Assembly (NCBI GenBank): GCA_016720905.1
Contig: JADKJT010000002.1
Coordinates: 248,001-312,000 of the forward strand
Length of the DNA stretch: 64,000 nt
Reading direction: 5' to 3'
Source of the DNA: Gemmatimonadaceae bacterium
GTDB taxonomy: Bacteria; Gemmatimonadota; Gemmatimonadetes; Gemmatimonadales; Gemmatimonadaceae
Positions 32,549 through 40,248 of this stretch are shown piece after piece (positions within the stretch are counted from its first letter, which is position 1; each line of letters begins with the position of its first letter). The translations under genes and the position numbers were made by a program. The notes under the pieces are model-generated. The model made no database searches. It was not told the DNA's origin and saw only the letters and a program-made list of their open reading frames with translations.

Positions 32549-33457
32549 TTACGTCGTCAAGGCGGCCAGTGCGCGCAGGTGTGCGATCGACTCCACATCC
32601 CACGCATCCGGTGTGTCGTCGTCGTCGCCGACCTCGTTCGCATGCTGCGGTGTCTCGAGAATCAGCGGGATGCCGAGCGCGCGTCGATCCTGCAGGAGCC
32701 ATCTGAATGGCTCGGCGCCAATCAATCCTTCCCCGACCCGCATGTGCCGATCGCGATTCGATCCGAGCGCACCTTCGCTGTCGTTGAGATGGAGAAACGC
32801 CGGTGCTTCGCCGGTCGCGGTCTCGAACGCATCGAGCACGGCCGTCAGCGCCTCACGCGAGGCGCCGATGGGATGGCCGGAGGCGAAGAGATGGCAGGTA
32901 TCGAGTCCGTAGCCCGTGCGTGAGCGCTGCGCGGCAGGGATGCCCTGCAACATGGCGGCGACCTCCTCGGCCGTACGTCCCACCGTCGTGCCGGCCCCTG
33001 CGGTGTTTTCAATCAGCAATCGCGTCGCGCCCTCCGGCACGGCGGTCAGCGCGCGCCGCATCGCTTCGCTCACGCGGGCGATGGCGGCATCGCGATCTCC
33101 GTCGGTCGCGGCGCCGGGATGGAAGCACACGCCGCCGACACCCAGCATGGTCGACCGTTCGAACTCCTTGGCCAATCCACCGGCAGCGCGCGACCACTTT
33201 TCCGGGTCCGGCGTCGCGCAGTTGAGCACGTATGCCGCATGCACGATGACGTGCTCCGGGCGAATGTTGGCCTCGTGCAAGGCCTCGCGAAACCGCGCCA
33301 CCCGATCGGGTTTCACGCCGACCTTGTCGTTGTAGTACTTGGGCACAGCGCTGAAAATCTGCAGCGCCTGCATGCCGCCACGACCGGCGCGGCGCGCAGC
33401 CATGGGGATGCCGCCGGCGTCGATGCAGTGGGAGCCGAGTAGCAGTGCGGGAGACAT
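32549..33457 (-). CDS. nfo: Endonuclease IV (AP endonuclease)
   Basis: Cleaves DNA at abasic sites in base-excision repair. The 302-residue TIM-barrel protein has the family landmarks LLGSHCIDAGG (~6-16), the Nfo box LLIENTAGAGTTVGRT (~146-161), LDTCHLFASGH (~194-204), HLNDSEGALGSNRDRH (~227-242) and the final metal Glu in LILETPQ. The start ATG at 33457 lies at the edge of a GGGAGAC array: codons 1-3 (ATG TCT CCC) are part of a repeat unit and the upstream minus strand is pure GTCTCCC, so no Shine-Dalgarno sequence is present. Confidence 0.93.
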   Translation of the reverse strand: MSPALLLGSHCIDAGGIPMAARRAGRGGMQALQIFSAVPKYYNDKVGVKPDRVARFREALHEANIRPEHVIVHAAYVLNCATPDPEKWSRAAGGLAKEFERSTMLGVGGVCFHPGAATDGDRDAAIARVSEAMRRALTAVPEGATRLLIENTAGAGTTVGRTAEEVAAMLQGIPAAQRSRTGYGLDTCHLFASGHPIGASREALTAVLDAFETATGEAPAFLHLNDSEGALGSNRDRHMRVGEGLIGAEPFRWLLQDRRALGIPLILETPQHANEVGDDDDTPDAWDVESIAHLRALAALTT

Positions 33458-33522
33458 GACGGGAGACGGGAGACGGGAGACGGGAGACGGGAGACGGGAG
33501 ACGGGAGACGAAGACGGGAGAC
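33449..33522. repeat. GGGAGAC tandem array, copy 7 (one arm only)
   Basis: Seven perfect tandem GGGAGAC units (33461-33509), one unit at 33516-33522 after a GAAGAC slip, and one at 33449-33455 inside the first codons of nfo. No GTCTCCC arm is present, so this copy is direct-repeat only. It fills the gap between nfo and the lipoprotein gene. Confidence 0.95.
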
Positions 33523-33533
33523 TGCCGATGTCG

Positions 33534-34571
33534 CTATCTCACTCTGGCGCGCCGGGTCCTGAACACCGGGGCGCCGCCGGTCACGGGCACCTCGCTCCAT
33601 CCCTCCACCACGGCGCGCCCGCGCACCGCTACGTACGGGTCGTGGGCGACGGCCGTGGTGCCGCTGGCGATCATGCGTTCCTCGAACAGATGCCCCGCGA
33701 CGCGTGAGACGGCGAGCCCGATTCGCGGACGTGCACCGCTGTTGGGATCTTCGTACGCGACCGCCACCACGTTGCCTGACGCGGCGACGCGTGCTGCACC
33801 CAGTCGATCGCCGTACACAATCGCCACCGGCGGCTCAAACGCGGCGCGGGGATCCATTTGATGCGCATAGAAAACACCGGCTCCCTCGGGTCCCACCAGC
33901 ACGTACGCGACGTGCACGTAGCCCAGCAGGTCATCGACCACCAGTCCGGGGGCAGGACGCGCGCACCCGGCGGCACCTCGCTCCGCGGCGCGCGCGTCGC
34001 CAGGTCCTTGGTCAACCGAATCGATGACAATCGGACCGCGCCACGGTCCAAGACGACCTTCGGCGGGGATCGAGTCCCGCCATGCCGCCTGCAGCCACAC
34101 TCGGCTGTTGGCGCGACGCGACCACCACACCGCTACACGACCGCGACCGGGAGCCAGTGCAATCCGCAACGACCGTACACAGCGGGCCGAGTCGGCAGGT
34201 GCATCACCGTCGCCGAGCGACGCTTGCGTCGCCATGGCCATGTTCATCACCGGCATGAGCGCGGCGCTCGGGACGCTGTCCTTCGCCTCTGGCATCGCCA
34301 ACAGCGCTCGCGTGATCAGTGTCGCCGCGCCTGCCTCGCGCATGAGGTCCTGAACGAGCAGGAATTCCGCTTGCGGAGTCCCGTCATTCATGGTCGAATC
34401 GATCGGGACGATCGGCGGATGGGCGAGCGGGGAGGGCGCCGAGGAGTTCTCGGAATCGGCATCCACCCATGAGACAGCTGGCTGCTCACAGGCGGTAGCG
34501 AGGACCAGCGCGGCGGCGGCCAGCGAGCGCGTGCGGAGGCCGCGGCGAATCTGCAGGGACATTTCAGCCAT
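33534..34571 (-). CDS. Lipoprotein of unknown function
   Basis: A 345-residue protein with a lipoprotein signal: SLAAAALVLATAC puts the Cys at ~28. The body begins with a low-complexity Ser/Pro linker. A Met/Ala-rich helical segment (~100-112) follows, then a beta-rich C-terminal part with strands like GRVAVWWSRRANSRVWLQAAW and VVDDLLGYVHVAYVLVG, recalling a sialidase-type propeller. No catalytic motif seen. Two possible starts, 34571 and 34562. Divergent from the P5C dehydrogenase gene. Confidence 0.65.
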   Translation of the reverse strand: MAEMSLQIRRGLRTRSLAAAALVLATACEQPAVSWVDADSENSSAPSPLAHPPIVPIDSTMNDGTPQAEFLLVQDLMREAGAATLITRALLAMPEAKDSVPSAALMPVMNMAMATQASLGDGDAPADSARCVRSLRIALAPGRGRVAVWWSRRANSRVWLQAAWRDSIPAEGRLGPWRGPIVIDSVDQGPGDARAAERGAAGCARPAPGLVVDDLLGYVHVAYVLVGPEGAGVFYAHQMDPRAAFEPPVAIVYGDRLGAARVAASGNVVAVAYEDPNSGARPRIGLAVSRVAGHLFEERMIASGTTAVAHDPYVAVRGRAVVEGWSEVPVTGGAPVFRTRRARVR

Positions 34572-34681
34572 GGGCGAAGGGTACTACATGGATCGCGTGA
34601 CGCTAGCTTTGTGAAGTCCGACGCAGAGGCGATTCGAGGCCACCGTCGGGCCCATTACCCTGGCCCCTCCGGAGAGTTCTG

Positions 34682-36316
34682 ATGTCTACTGCCGCCTTCG
34701 ATGGCACGCGTCGCGTGCCGCCCGCTGTCAACGAGCCCGTCCGTTCCTATGCGCCGGGTTCGCCCGAGCGCGCCTCGCTGGTGAAGCGCCTTGAGCGCAT
34801 GGCGGCGGAAACCGTGGAAATCCCGGTGGTGATCGGCGGGAAGCGCATTCATACTGGCGACACCGGCACGGTGACCATGCCGTGTGATCACGGGCACGTG
34901 CTGGCGACGTACCACAAGGCCACGCGCACCAACGTGCAGGAGAGCATTGCCGCGTGCGCCGCGGCGCACGCTGATTGGGCCAGTTGGCGCTGGGAAGACC
35001 GCGCCGCCGTGTTCCTGCGCGCCGCCGAACTCCTGACCACGACGTGGCGCGACACGCTCCTCGCCGCCACCATGCTGGGCCAGGCCAAGACGGTGCATCA
35101 GGCGGAGATCGACGCGGCCTGCGAGCTGATTGATTTCTGGCGATTCAATGCGCAGTTCGCCCAAGAGCTGTACGGCGAGCAGCCGAGTTCGGACCATTCG
35201 ATGTGGAACCAGCTGGATTATCGGTCGCTGGAAGGATTCGTGTATGCCGTGACGCCCTTCAACTTCACGGCGATCGCCGGCAACCTGCCGGGCGCGCCGG
35301 CGCTGATGGGCAACACCGTGCTCTGGAAGCCGGGCGCCACCGCCATGCTGTCGTCCTGGTACGTGTACTTGTTGCTGGAGGAGGCTGGCCTGCCGCCGGG
35401 CGTCATCAACTTCGTGCCTGGCGATGCCGCGACGATCTCCGACATCGCGCTCAATCACCGCGACCTGGCGGGTGTGCATTTCACGGGCTCGACCGGCGTG
35501 TTCAACAGCATGTGGGAGACCGTGGGCAAGAACATGAACACCTATCGTTCCTATCCGCGCATTGTTGGCGAAACGGGCGGCAAGGATTTCATCGTGGTGC
35601 ACCCCAGCGCCGATCCGCAGGCCGTGGCCGTGGGCATCGTGCGTGGCGCCTTCGAGTATCAGGGACAGAAGTGCTCGGCGGCGAGTCGCGCGTACGTGCC
35701 CAAGTCGATGTGGCCCGATGTAAAGGCCCGCTGTCTGGCGATGATGAGCGAAATGAAACAGGGTGACGTGCGCGACATGAGCAACTTTGTGGCAGCCGTG
35801 ATCGACAAGAAGGCATTCACGCGTATCAAGGGCTATCTGGACGACGCGAAGAAGAGTGCCACGATCGTGGCCGGCGGCGAGTGCGACGACTCGAAGGGCT
35901 GGTTCGTGCAGCCAACCATCGTGGAGACAGCCGATCCCACGCACCGCATGTTGTGCGAGGAGATTTTTGGGCCGGTCATCACGGTGCACCCGTACGAGGA
36001 TGCGCAGTGGAGCGAGATTCTGCGCATCGTGGATCAGACGTCACCATATGCGCTGACCGGTGCGGTCTTCTCTCGCGACCGCGCCGCCGTGCGCGAGGCG
36101 TCGCTGGTGCTCCGGAATGCCGCCGGCAATTTCTACATCAACGACAAGCCGACCGGTGCGGTGGTGGGCCAGCAGCCGTTTGGTGGCGCGCGCGGGTCGG
36201 GCACCAACGACAAGGCGGGTTCGAAGATGAACCTGTTGCGTTGGGTGAGCGTGCGCACGGTCAAGGAAACGTTCGTAAGCCCGTTGGACTGGAAGTATCC
36301 GTTCCTTGGAAAGTAG
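34682..36316 (+). CDS. pruA: 1-pyrroline-5-carboxylate dehydrogenase
   Basis: Oxidises glutamate semialdehyde/P5C to glutamate with NAD, the second step of proline breakdown. The 544-residue aldehyde dehydrogenase has TPFNFTAIAGNLPGAPALMGN (Asn194 oxyanion hole), FTGSTG (~268-273), the general base in IVGETGGKDF (Glu297) and the nucleophile in YQGQKCSAASRAY (Cys331). The length and motif spacing match the single-domain P5CDH of Bacteroidetes/eukaryote type, with no proline dehydrogenase domain fused. A CCTCCGGAG site precedes the ATG. Confidence 0.93.
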   Translation: MSTAAFDGTRRVPPAVNEPVRSYAPGSPERASLVKRLERMAAETVEIPVVIGGKRIHTGDTGTVTMPCDHGHVLATYHKATRTNVQESIAACAAAHADWASWRWEDRAAVFLRAAELLTTTWRDTLLAATMLGQAKTVHQAEIDAACELIDFWRFNAQFAQELYGEQPSSDHSMWNQLDYRSLEGFVYAVTPFNFTAIAGNLPGAPALMGNTVLWKPGATAMLSSWYVYLLLEEAGLPPGVINFVPGDAATISDIALNHRDLAGVHFTGSTGVFNSMWETVGKNMNTYRSYPRIVGETGGKDFIVVHPSADPQAVAVGIVRGAFEYQGQKCSAASRAYVPKSMWPDVKARCLAMMSEMKQGDVRDMSNFVAAVIDKKAFTRIKGYLDDAKKSATIVAGGECDDSKGWFVQPTIVETADPTHRMLCEEIFGPVITVHPYEDAQWSEILRIVDQTSPYALTGAVFSRDRAAVREASLVLRNAAGNFYINDKPTGAVVGQQPFGGARGSGTNDKAGSKMNLLRWVSVRTVKETFVSPLDWKYPFLGK

Positions 36317-36322
36317 GAAGTA

Positions 36323-37846
36323 CTACCGACTCTTTCCCGGCGCACAGGTGGTGTAATTCACCGGATTGCGCGCTCTCGCGGCCGAGTCAACCACGAAGTT
36401 CCACGCCGGGATGCGGGCTGGTGTACGCAGCGACGACATCAGCCCGGTCAGACGCGCGACGACCGTTGGGTTCTGCACCGCAACGTCATGATACTCACTC
36501 GGATCGGCCTCGAGATCAAATAACTGTACGGGTGCGGGGGCCGGTGTTCCCGTACCCAGTCGTACCGCCTTCCACCGGCCGTCGCGCACGGCCTGCTGAC
36601 CGCCGCACACGCCGTGATGTTCCCAGTACATGGGTGTGTGCATGGTCGCCTGACGGCGGCCCAGCAGCGTTGGCGCGAATGATACGCCGTCAATCGTCCC
36701 GCGTATGCGCGCCCCGCTGAATTCCGCCAGCGTGGGCAGCACGTCCCAATTGGCGGCAACCACGTTGGTGGTCGTGCCCTTGGGGATGCGGCCGGGCCAG
36801 CGAGCAATGAACGGCACGCGAATACCGCCCTCGTACACGGCGTCTTTGAGTCCGCGCAGATCGGCCACGCTTTCAAAGAACCTGGGGTCGACGCCACCGG
36901 TGTAGGTGGTGCCATTGTCGCTGGTGAACACCACCAGCGTGGTGCTGTCCAGCTGGAGCTCGCGCAGCAATGCCATCACCTGCCCCACATGCTTGTCCAT
37001 CCGGCTGATCATGCCGGCGTAGGCCGCCCGCGGTCGGGGATGTGGCAAGTAGCTCTGCTTACCAAGGTACGGCGTTTCCGGAAAGTCGTACGCGGCCAGT
37101 TCTTCGTCGGGCACCTGGAGCGCCAGGTGTGGAATCGTGAACGCCAGATAGAGAAAGAACGGTTTCTGGCGTTGGGCGCGAATGAATCGCAGGGCTTCCA
37201 CGGTCATCAGATCGGGCGCGTACGCGGTGCCCTTGTACGCGTCGTAGGCCCCCGGATCGGTGGGCACGCTGTCCAGCTTTTGATGCGGCGAGAAGTACTT
37301 CTGCGGCAGCGTGTCCCAGACTTCGTTGTGCCAGAGGTGCGACGGATAGTGGTTGTGCGCCTGCTTCTGGTCGAGATAGCCGTAGAACAAATCAAATCCG
37401 TGGCGATTGGGCACGCCTTCCGAACCCGGTCCGCCGAGACCCCACTTGCCGACGATGGCGGTGGCATAGCCACGCGCTTTCAACACGGTGGCGATGGTTT
37501 GTGTGCCCGCCGGCAAGGGGTACTGACCTCGCTCCTCACTGTCGAGATATCCACCCAGTTCGAAATTTCCCCGCACCGGTGCATGACCCGTGTGCAATCC
37601 TGTCAACAACGCCGAGCGTGAGGGCGCGCATACCGGGCTGCCACTGTAGAACTGCGTGAATCGCATCCCGTCGCGGGCAAGCAGATCGAGGTTCGGCGTA
37701 TGGATCTTCTGCTGACCGTAGCTCCCGAGCTCGGCCCAGCCAAGGTCGTCGGCCATGATGTAGATGATGTTGGGCGGTCGCTGGGCCTGTGCTGGAGCGA
37801 CGACGAACATCAGCAGCGCGAGGGGTACGGTGAAGCGTGGACGCAT
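36323..37846 (-). CDS. Secreted sulfatase, formylglycine type
   Basis: A 507-residue type I sulfatase with a signal peptide (~1-22, PAQAQ). Metal-binding MADDLG (Asp33, Asp34). The sulfatase signature CAPSRSALLTG carries Cys73, which is converted to formylglycine. GKWGLGG (~141-147) and FTSDNGTTYTGG contribute the remaining metal and substrate ligands. Likely removes sulfate esters from sugars or aromatic compounds in the periplasm. Convergent with pruA, with six bases between stops. Confidence 0.92.
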   Translation of the reverse strand: MRPRFTVPLALLMFVVAPAQAQRPPNIIYIMADDLGWAELGSYGQQKIHTPNLDLLARDGMRFTQFYSGSPVCAPSRSALLTGLHTGHAPVRGNFELGGYLDSEERGQYPLPAGTQTIATVLKARGYATAIVGKWGLGGPGSEGVPNRHGFDLFYGYLDQKQAHNHYPSHLWHNEVWDTLPQKYFSPHQKLDSVPTDPGAYDAYKGTAYAPDLMTVEALRFIRAQRQKPFFLYLAFTIPHLALQVPDEELAAYDFPETPYLGKQSYLPHPRPRAAYAGMISRMDKHVGQVMALLRELQLDSTTLVVFTSDNGTTYTGGVDPRFFESVADLRGLKDAVYEGGIRVPFIARWPGRIPKGTTTNVVAANWDVLPTLAEFSGARIRGTIDGVSFAPTLLGRRQATMHTPMYWEHHGVCGGQQAVRDGRWKAVRLGTGTPAPAPVQLFDLEADPSEYHDVAVQNPTVVARLTGLMSSLRTPARIPAWNFVVDSAARARNPVNYTTCAPGKSR

Positions 37847-37914
37847 GCGCCGTAAGTGAGCACCCGCAACGCGACCTGACAACCCGGGGGGCGATCTGGC
37901 GCTACATTTTTCCC

Positions 37915-38853
37915 ATGCCACGACTCCGCTATGTCACGGCCGATGTGTTCACCTCGGCCCCGTTCACGGGCAACCCGCTGGCCGTCGTTTTCGGTGCCGA
38001 TGCGTTGCCGACCGAAACGCTCCTGTCCATTACGAAGGAGTTCAATTACTCCGAGACGGTGTTCGTGTTTCCTCCGGACGATCCGTCACATACCCGCCGC
38101 GTGCGGATCTTCACACCCGAGGGAGAGTTGCCTTTTGCCGGGCATCCAACGGTCGGCACTGCGCACGTGTTGGTGGCGCTGGGCGAGGTTCCGGCCGATG
38201 GGACGAGCGTGACCGTCGTGCTGGGAGAGGGCGTTGGCCCGGTGCCGGTGCGCGTGCGGATCGACCACGGCGTACCGGTGCATGCGCAGCTGACCACCGC
38301 CATGCTTCCCGAGGAGCGCGACGATGTTCCGACGATTGCGCAGCTGGCGGACATTCTCTCGTTGGCGCCGGGCGATTTCGTGGGCGGTGCCCACTCACCG
38401 CGCGCAGTCACCTGCGGCATTCCCTGGCTGATTGTGCCGCTGGCATCAGTCGATGCCGTGCGGCGCGCGCGGATCCGCATGGAACCGTGGGAGCGCGATC
38501 TGGCCGGACGGTGGGGCGCGTGGCCGTTCGTGTTCGCGATGACGGACGGGAACGTGGATCGTTCGACGCCGGCTCATGTGCACGGGGTCGACATTCGCGC
38601 GCGCGCGTTCCTGCCGGGTGCGGCGGTGCCGGAAGATCCGGCCACCGGCTCCGCCAATGCGTGCCTGGCCGGCTATCTGGCGGCACGCACGCCGCGCGAT
38701 GGCACGTTGCAGTGGGAAGTCGCGCAGGGTGTGGAGATGTCACGCGCCAGTCGACTGTCCCTTGAAGTGCAGAAGTCGGCGGGGGGCATCGAGGCCGTGC
38801 GCGTGGGAGGGGCCACGGTGCTGGTTAATGAGGGGACTATGCGCGTTCCGTAA
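37915..38853 (+). CDS. PhzF-family isomerase
   Basis: A 312-residue protein of the PhzF/YddE family (diaminopimelate-epimerase fold). Landmarks are VFTSAPFTGNPLAVVFGA (~11-28), the presumed catalytic Glu in EFNYSETVFVFPP (Glu45 region), IFTPEGELPFAGHPTVGTAHVL (~64-85) and the C-terminal AVPEDPATGSANACLAGYL. No other phenazine gene is near, so the substrate is unknown. The end overlaps the convergent diguanylate cyclase gene by 17 bases. Confidence 0.9.
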   Translation: MPRLRYVTADVFTSAPFTGNPLAVVFGADALPTETLLSITKEFNYSETVFVFPPDDPSHTRRVRIFTPEGELPFAGHPTVGTAHVLVALGEVPADGTSVTVVLGEGVGPVPVRVRIDHGVPVHAQLTTAMLPEERDDVPTIAQLADILSLAPGDFVGGAHSPRAVTCGIPWLIVPLASVDAVRRARIRMEPWERDLAGRWGAWPFVFAMTDGNVDRSTPAHVHGVDIRARAFLPGAAVPEDPATGSANACLAGYLAARTPRDGTLQWEVAQGVEMSRASRLSLEVQKSAGGIEAVRVGGATVLVNEGTMRVP

Positions 38854-40135
38854 GTACCGAGGCTGGTTTGGGCGGAACGGCATCGTCTCCGGGTTGTCCC
38901 AGCCGCAGTGCGTCCAAGCCATGCGACCAGAGCACCACGCGATTGCGCCCGCTGCGCTTGGCCGCGTACAACGCTTCATCCGCGCGAGCACGAAGGTCCT
39001 CGGCGATGTCCTCGTTCGTCACGACGTCGGCCACGACCCCTATGCTCACCGTCACCGCGATTCGTTCGTCGGGTTCACCAAACGTGCGTCGCCGGAATGC
39101 CTCGACGATGCGGAGCGCGAGATGCTGGGCGCCAGCCATTGAGGTGTTGGGGGCCAGGATGACGAACTCCTCTCCGCCCGTGCGCGCCACCAGATCTCCC
39201 GCGCGGGCGTTGGCCCGCAACAGTTCACCGGTCTCGACGATGACACGGTCGCCGGTCAGGTGCCCGTAAGTGTCGTTGATCTGCTTGAAATGATCGAGAT
39301 CGATGGACACCAACGCGAGATCCGTACTCGTTCGCGCGGCACGGGCCAGTTCGCGTCGGTAGTGTTGCTCAAAACCGCGCCGGTTGGCGCAACCGGACAA
39401 CGGGTCATTGAGCACGATCGAGGCCAGCTGGGTGCGCATCCGGTTGTAGGCGCGGCCCACCACCGTGAGCGCATCGGGGCGTGCATCCGCCGACACGTCG
39501 TATTCGTTGGTGAAATCACCGTCCTCGGCACGCTCAAAGATGGTGACCAGGGTGGCCAACCGCTGATGCAGGTTGCTCTGCACGATGGTCACGAGCATGG
39601 CACCGACACCGAATATCCCGAGCGTGATCAACGCCTCGGCCCAGGTGACGTCACCGGCGTGCCGGATGGCAATGTCCACCAGCAGCAGGTAGCTGGCCGC
39701 GATGGCCAGCAACATGAGCATGGCGGGCGCGCGACCGAAGTAGACGTGCGTGAGCTGCAGCGAAAACAATGCCACGAGCAGTGCGCGATGATAGTCACGC
39801 GCATCGGCCAGCAGGAATACCAGCCAGAAGACGACCGCGAGATCGGCGACGACCATCAGGGTGGACATCGTGCGACCAGCGCGTCGCGTGCGGCGCACGC
39901 GCGACCGGATGGCCATCACCAGAATCACGTACAGCACACTGACCAGTCCCAGCATCCAGTCAGCGGCGTCGCGGCCAATGGTGACGGCCGCGACCGGCGA
40001 CAAGGACAGTACGCCGGCCGTGCGCAACGTGACGGCAACGACGCTGCCGAGGAGTGCGAGCGAGACACGATAGCCGGTCTGCCAGAGCAGCACGTCGGCG
40101 TTCGCCTGTTCGGAGCGGGGACTGTCAGGGACCAT
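38837..40135 (-). CDS. Membrane diguanylate cyclase (GGDEF)
   Basis: Makes cyclic di-GMP. A 432-residue protein with about six N-terminal helices (~20-205), a HAMP-like linker (~210-255) and a GGDEF domain with the active motif GGEEF intact. The inhibitory I-site RAGD sits five residues before it, so product feedback is expected. The start is uncertain: the ATG at 40135 was chosen; a GTG at 40189 would add 18 residues. No neighbour hints at the signal sensed. Confidence 0.9.
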   Translation of the reverse strand: MVPDSPRSEQANADVLLWQTGYRVSLALLGSVVAVTLRTAGVLSLSPVAAVTIGRDAADWMLGLVSVLYVILVMAIRSRVRRTRRAGRTMSTLMVVADLAVVFWLVFLLADARDYHRALLVALFSLQLTHVYFGRAPAMLMLLAIAASYLLLVDIAIRHAGDVTWAEALITLGIFGVGAMLVTIVQSNLHQRLATLVTIFERAEDGDFTNEYDVSADARPDALTVVGRAYNRMRTQLASIVLNDPLSGCANRRGFEQHYRRELARAARTSTDLALVSIDLDHFKQINDTYGHLTGDRVIVETGELLRANARAGDLVARTGGEEFVILAPNTSMAGAQHLALRIVEAFRRRTFGEPDERIAVTVSIGVVADVVTNEDIAEDLRARADEALYAAKRSGRNRVVLWSHGLDALRLGQPGDDAVPPKPASVLTERA

Positions 40136-40248
40136 GCGCGGGGATGCGAGTGCGCCGGCAAGTGATGCTCTCTCGGCCAAGCATAACACCCTGTCCCGTC
40201 AGGCGTGAGCGCCCCGCCGACGCCGTCGTGCTTCGCGTGCGCCTCGGA

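Noticed and set aside
33449..33522. Tandem GGGAGAC array as a CRISPR array
   Set aside because: Units are 7 bp and contiguous, with no spacers and no cas genes nearby.
34655..35989. A 444-codon minus-strand frame opposite P5C dehydrogenase
   Set aside because: Shadow of a well-supported gene; composition is Arg/His/Gly-rich with no domain.
37915..38853. PhzF homologue as evidence of a phenazine cluster
   Set aside because: No other phz genes are adjacent, and PhzF relatives are widespread without phenazine synthesis.
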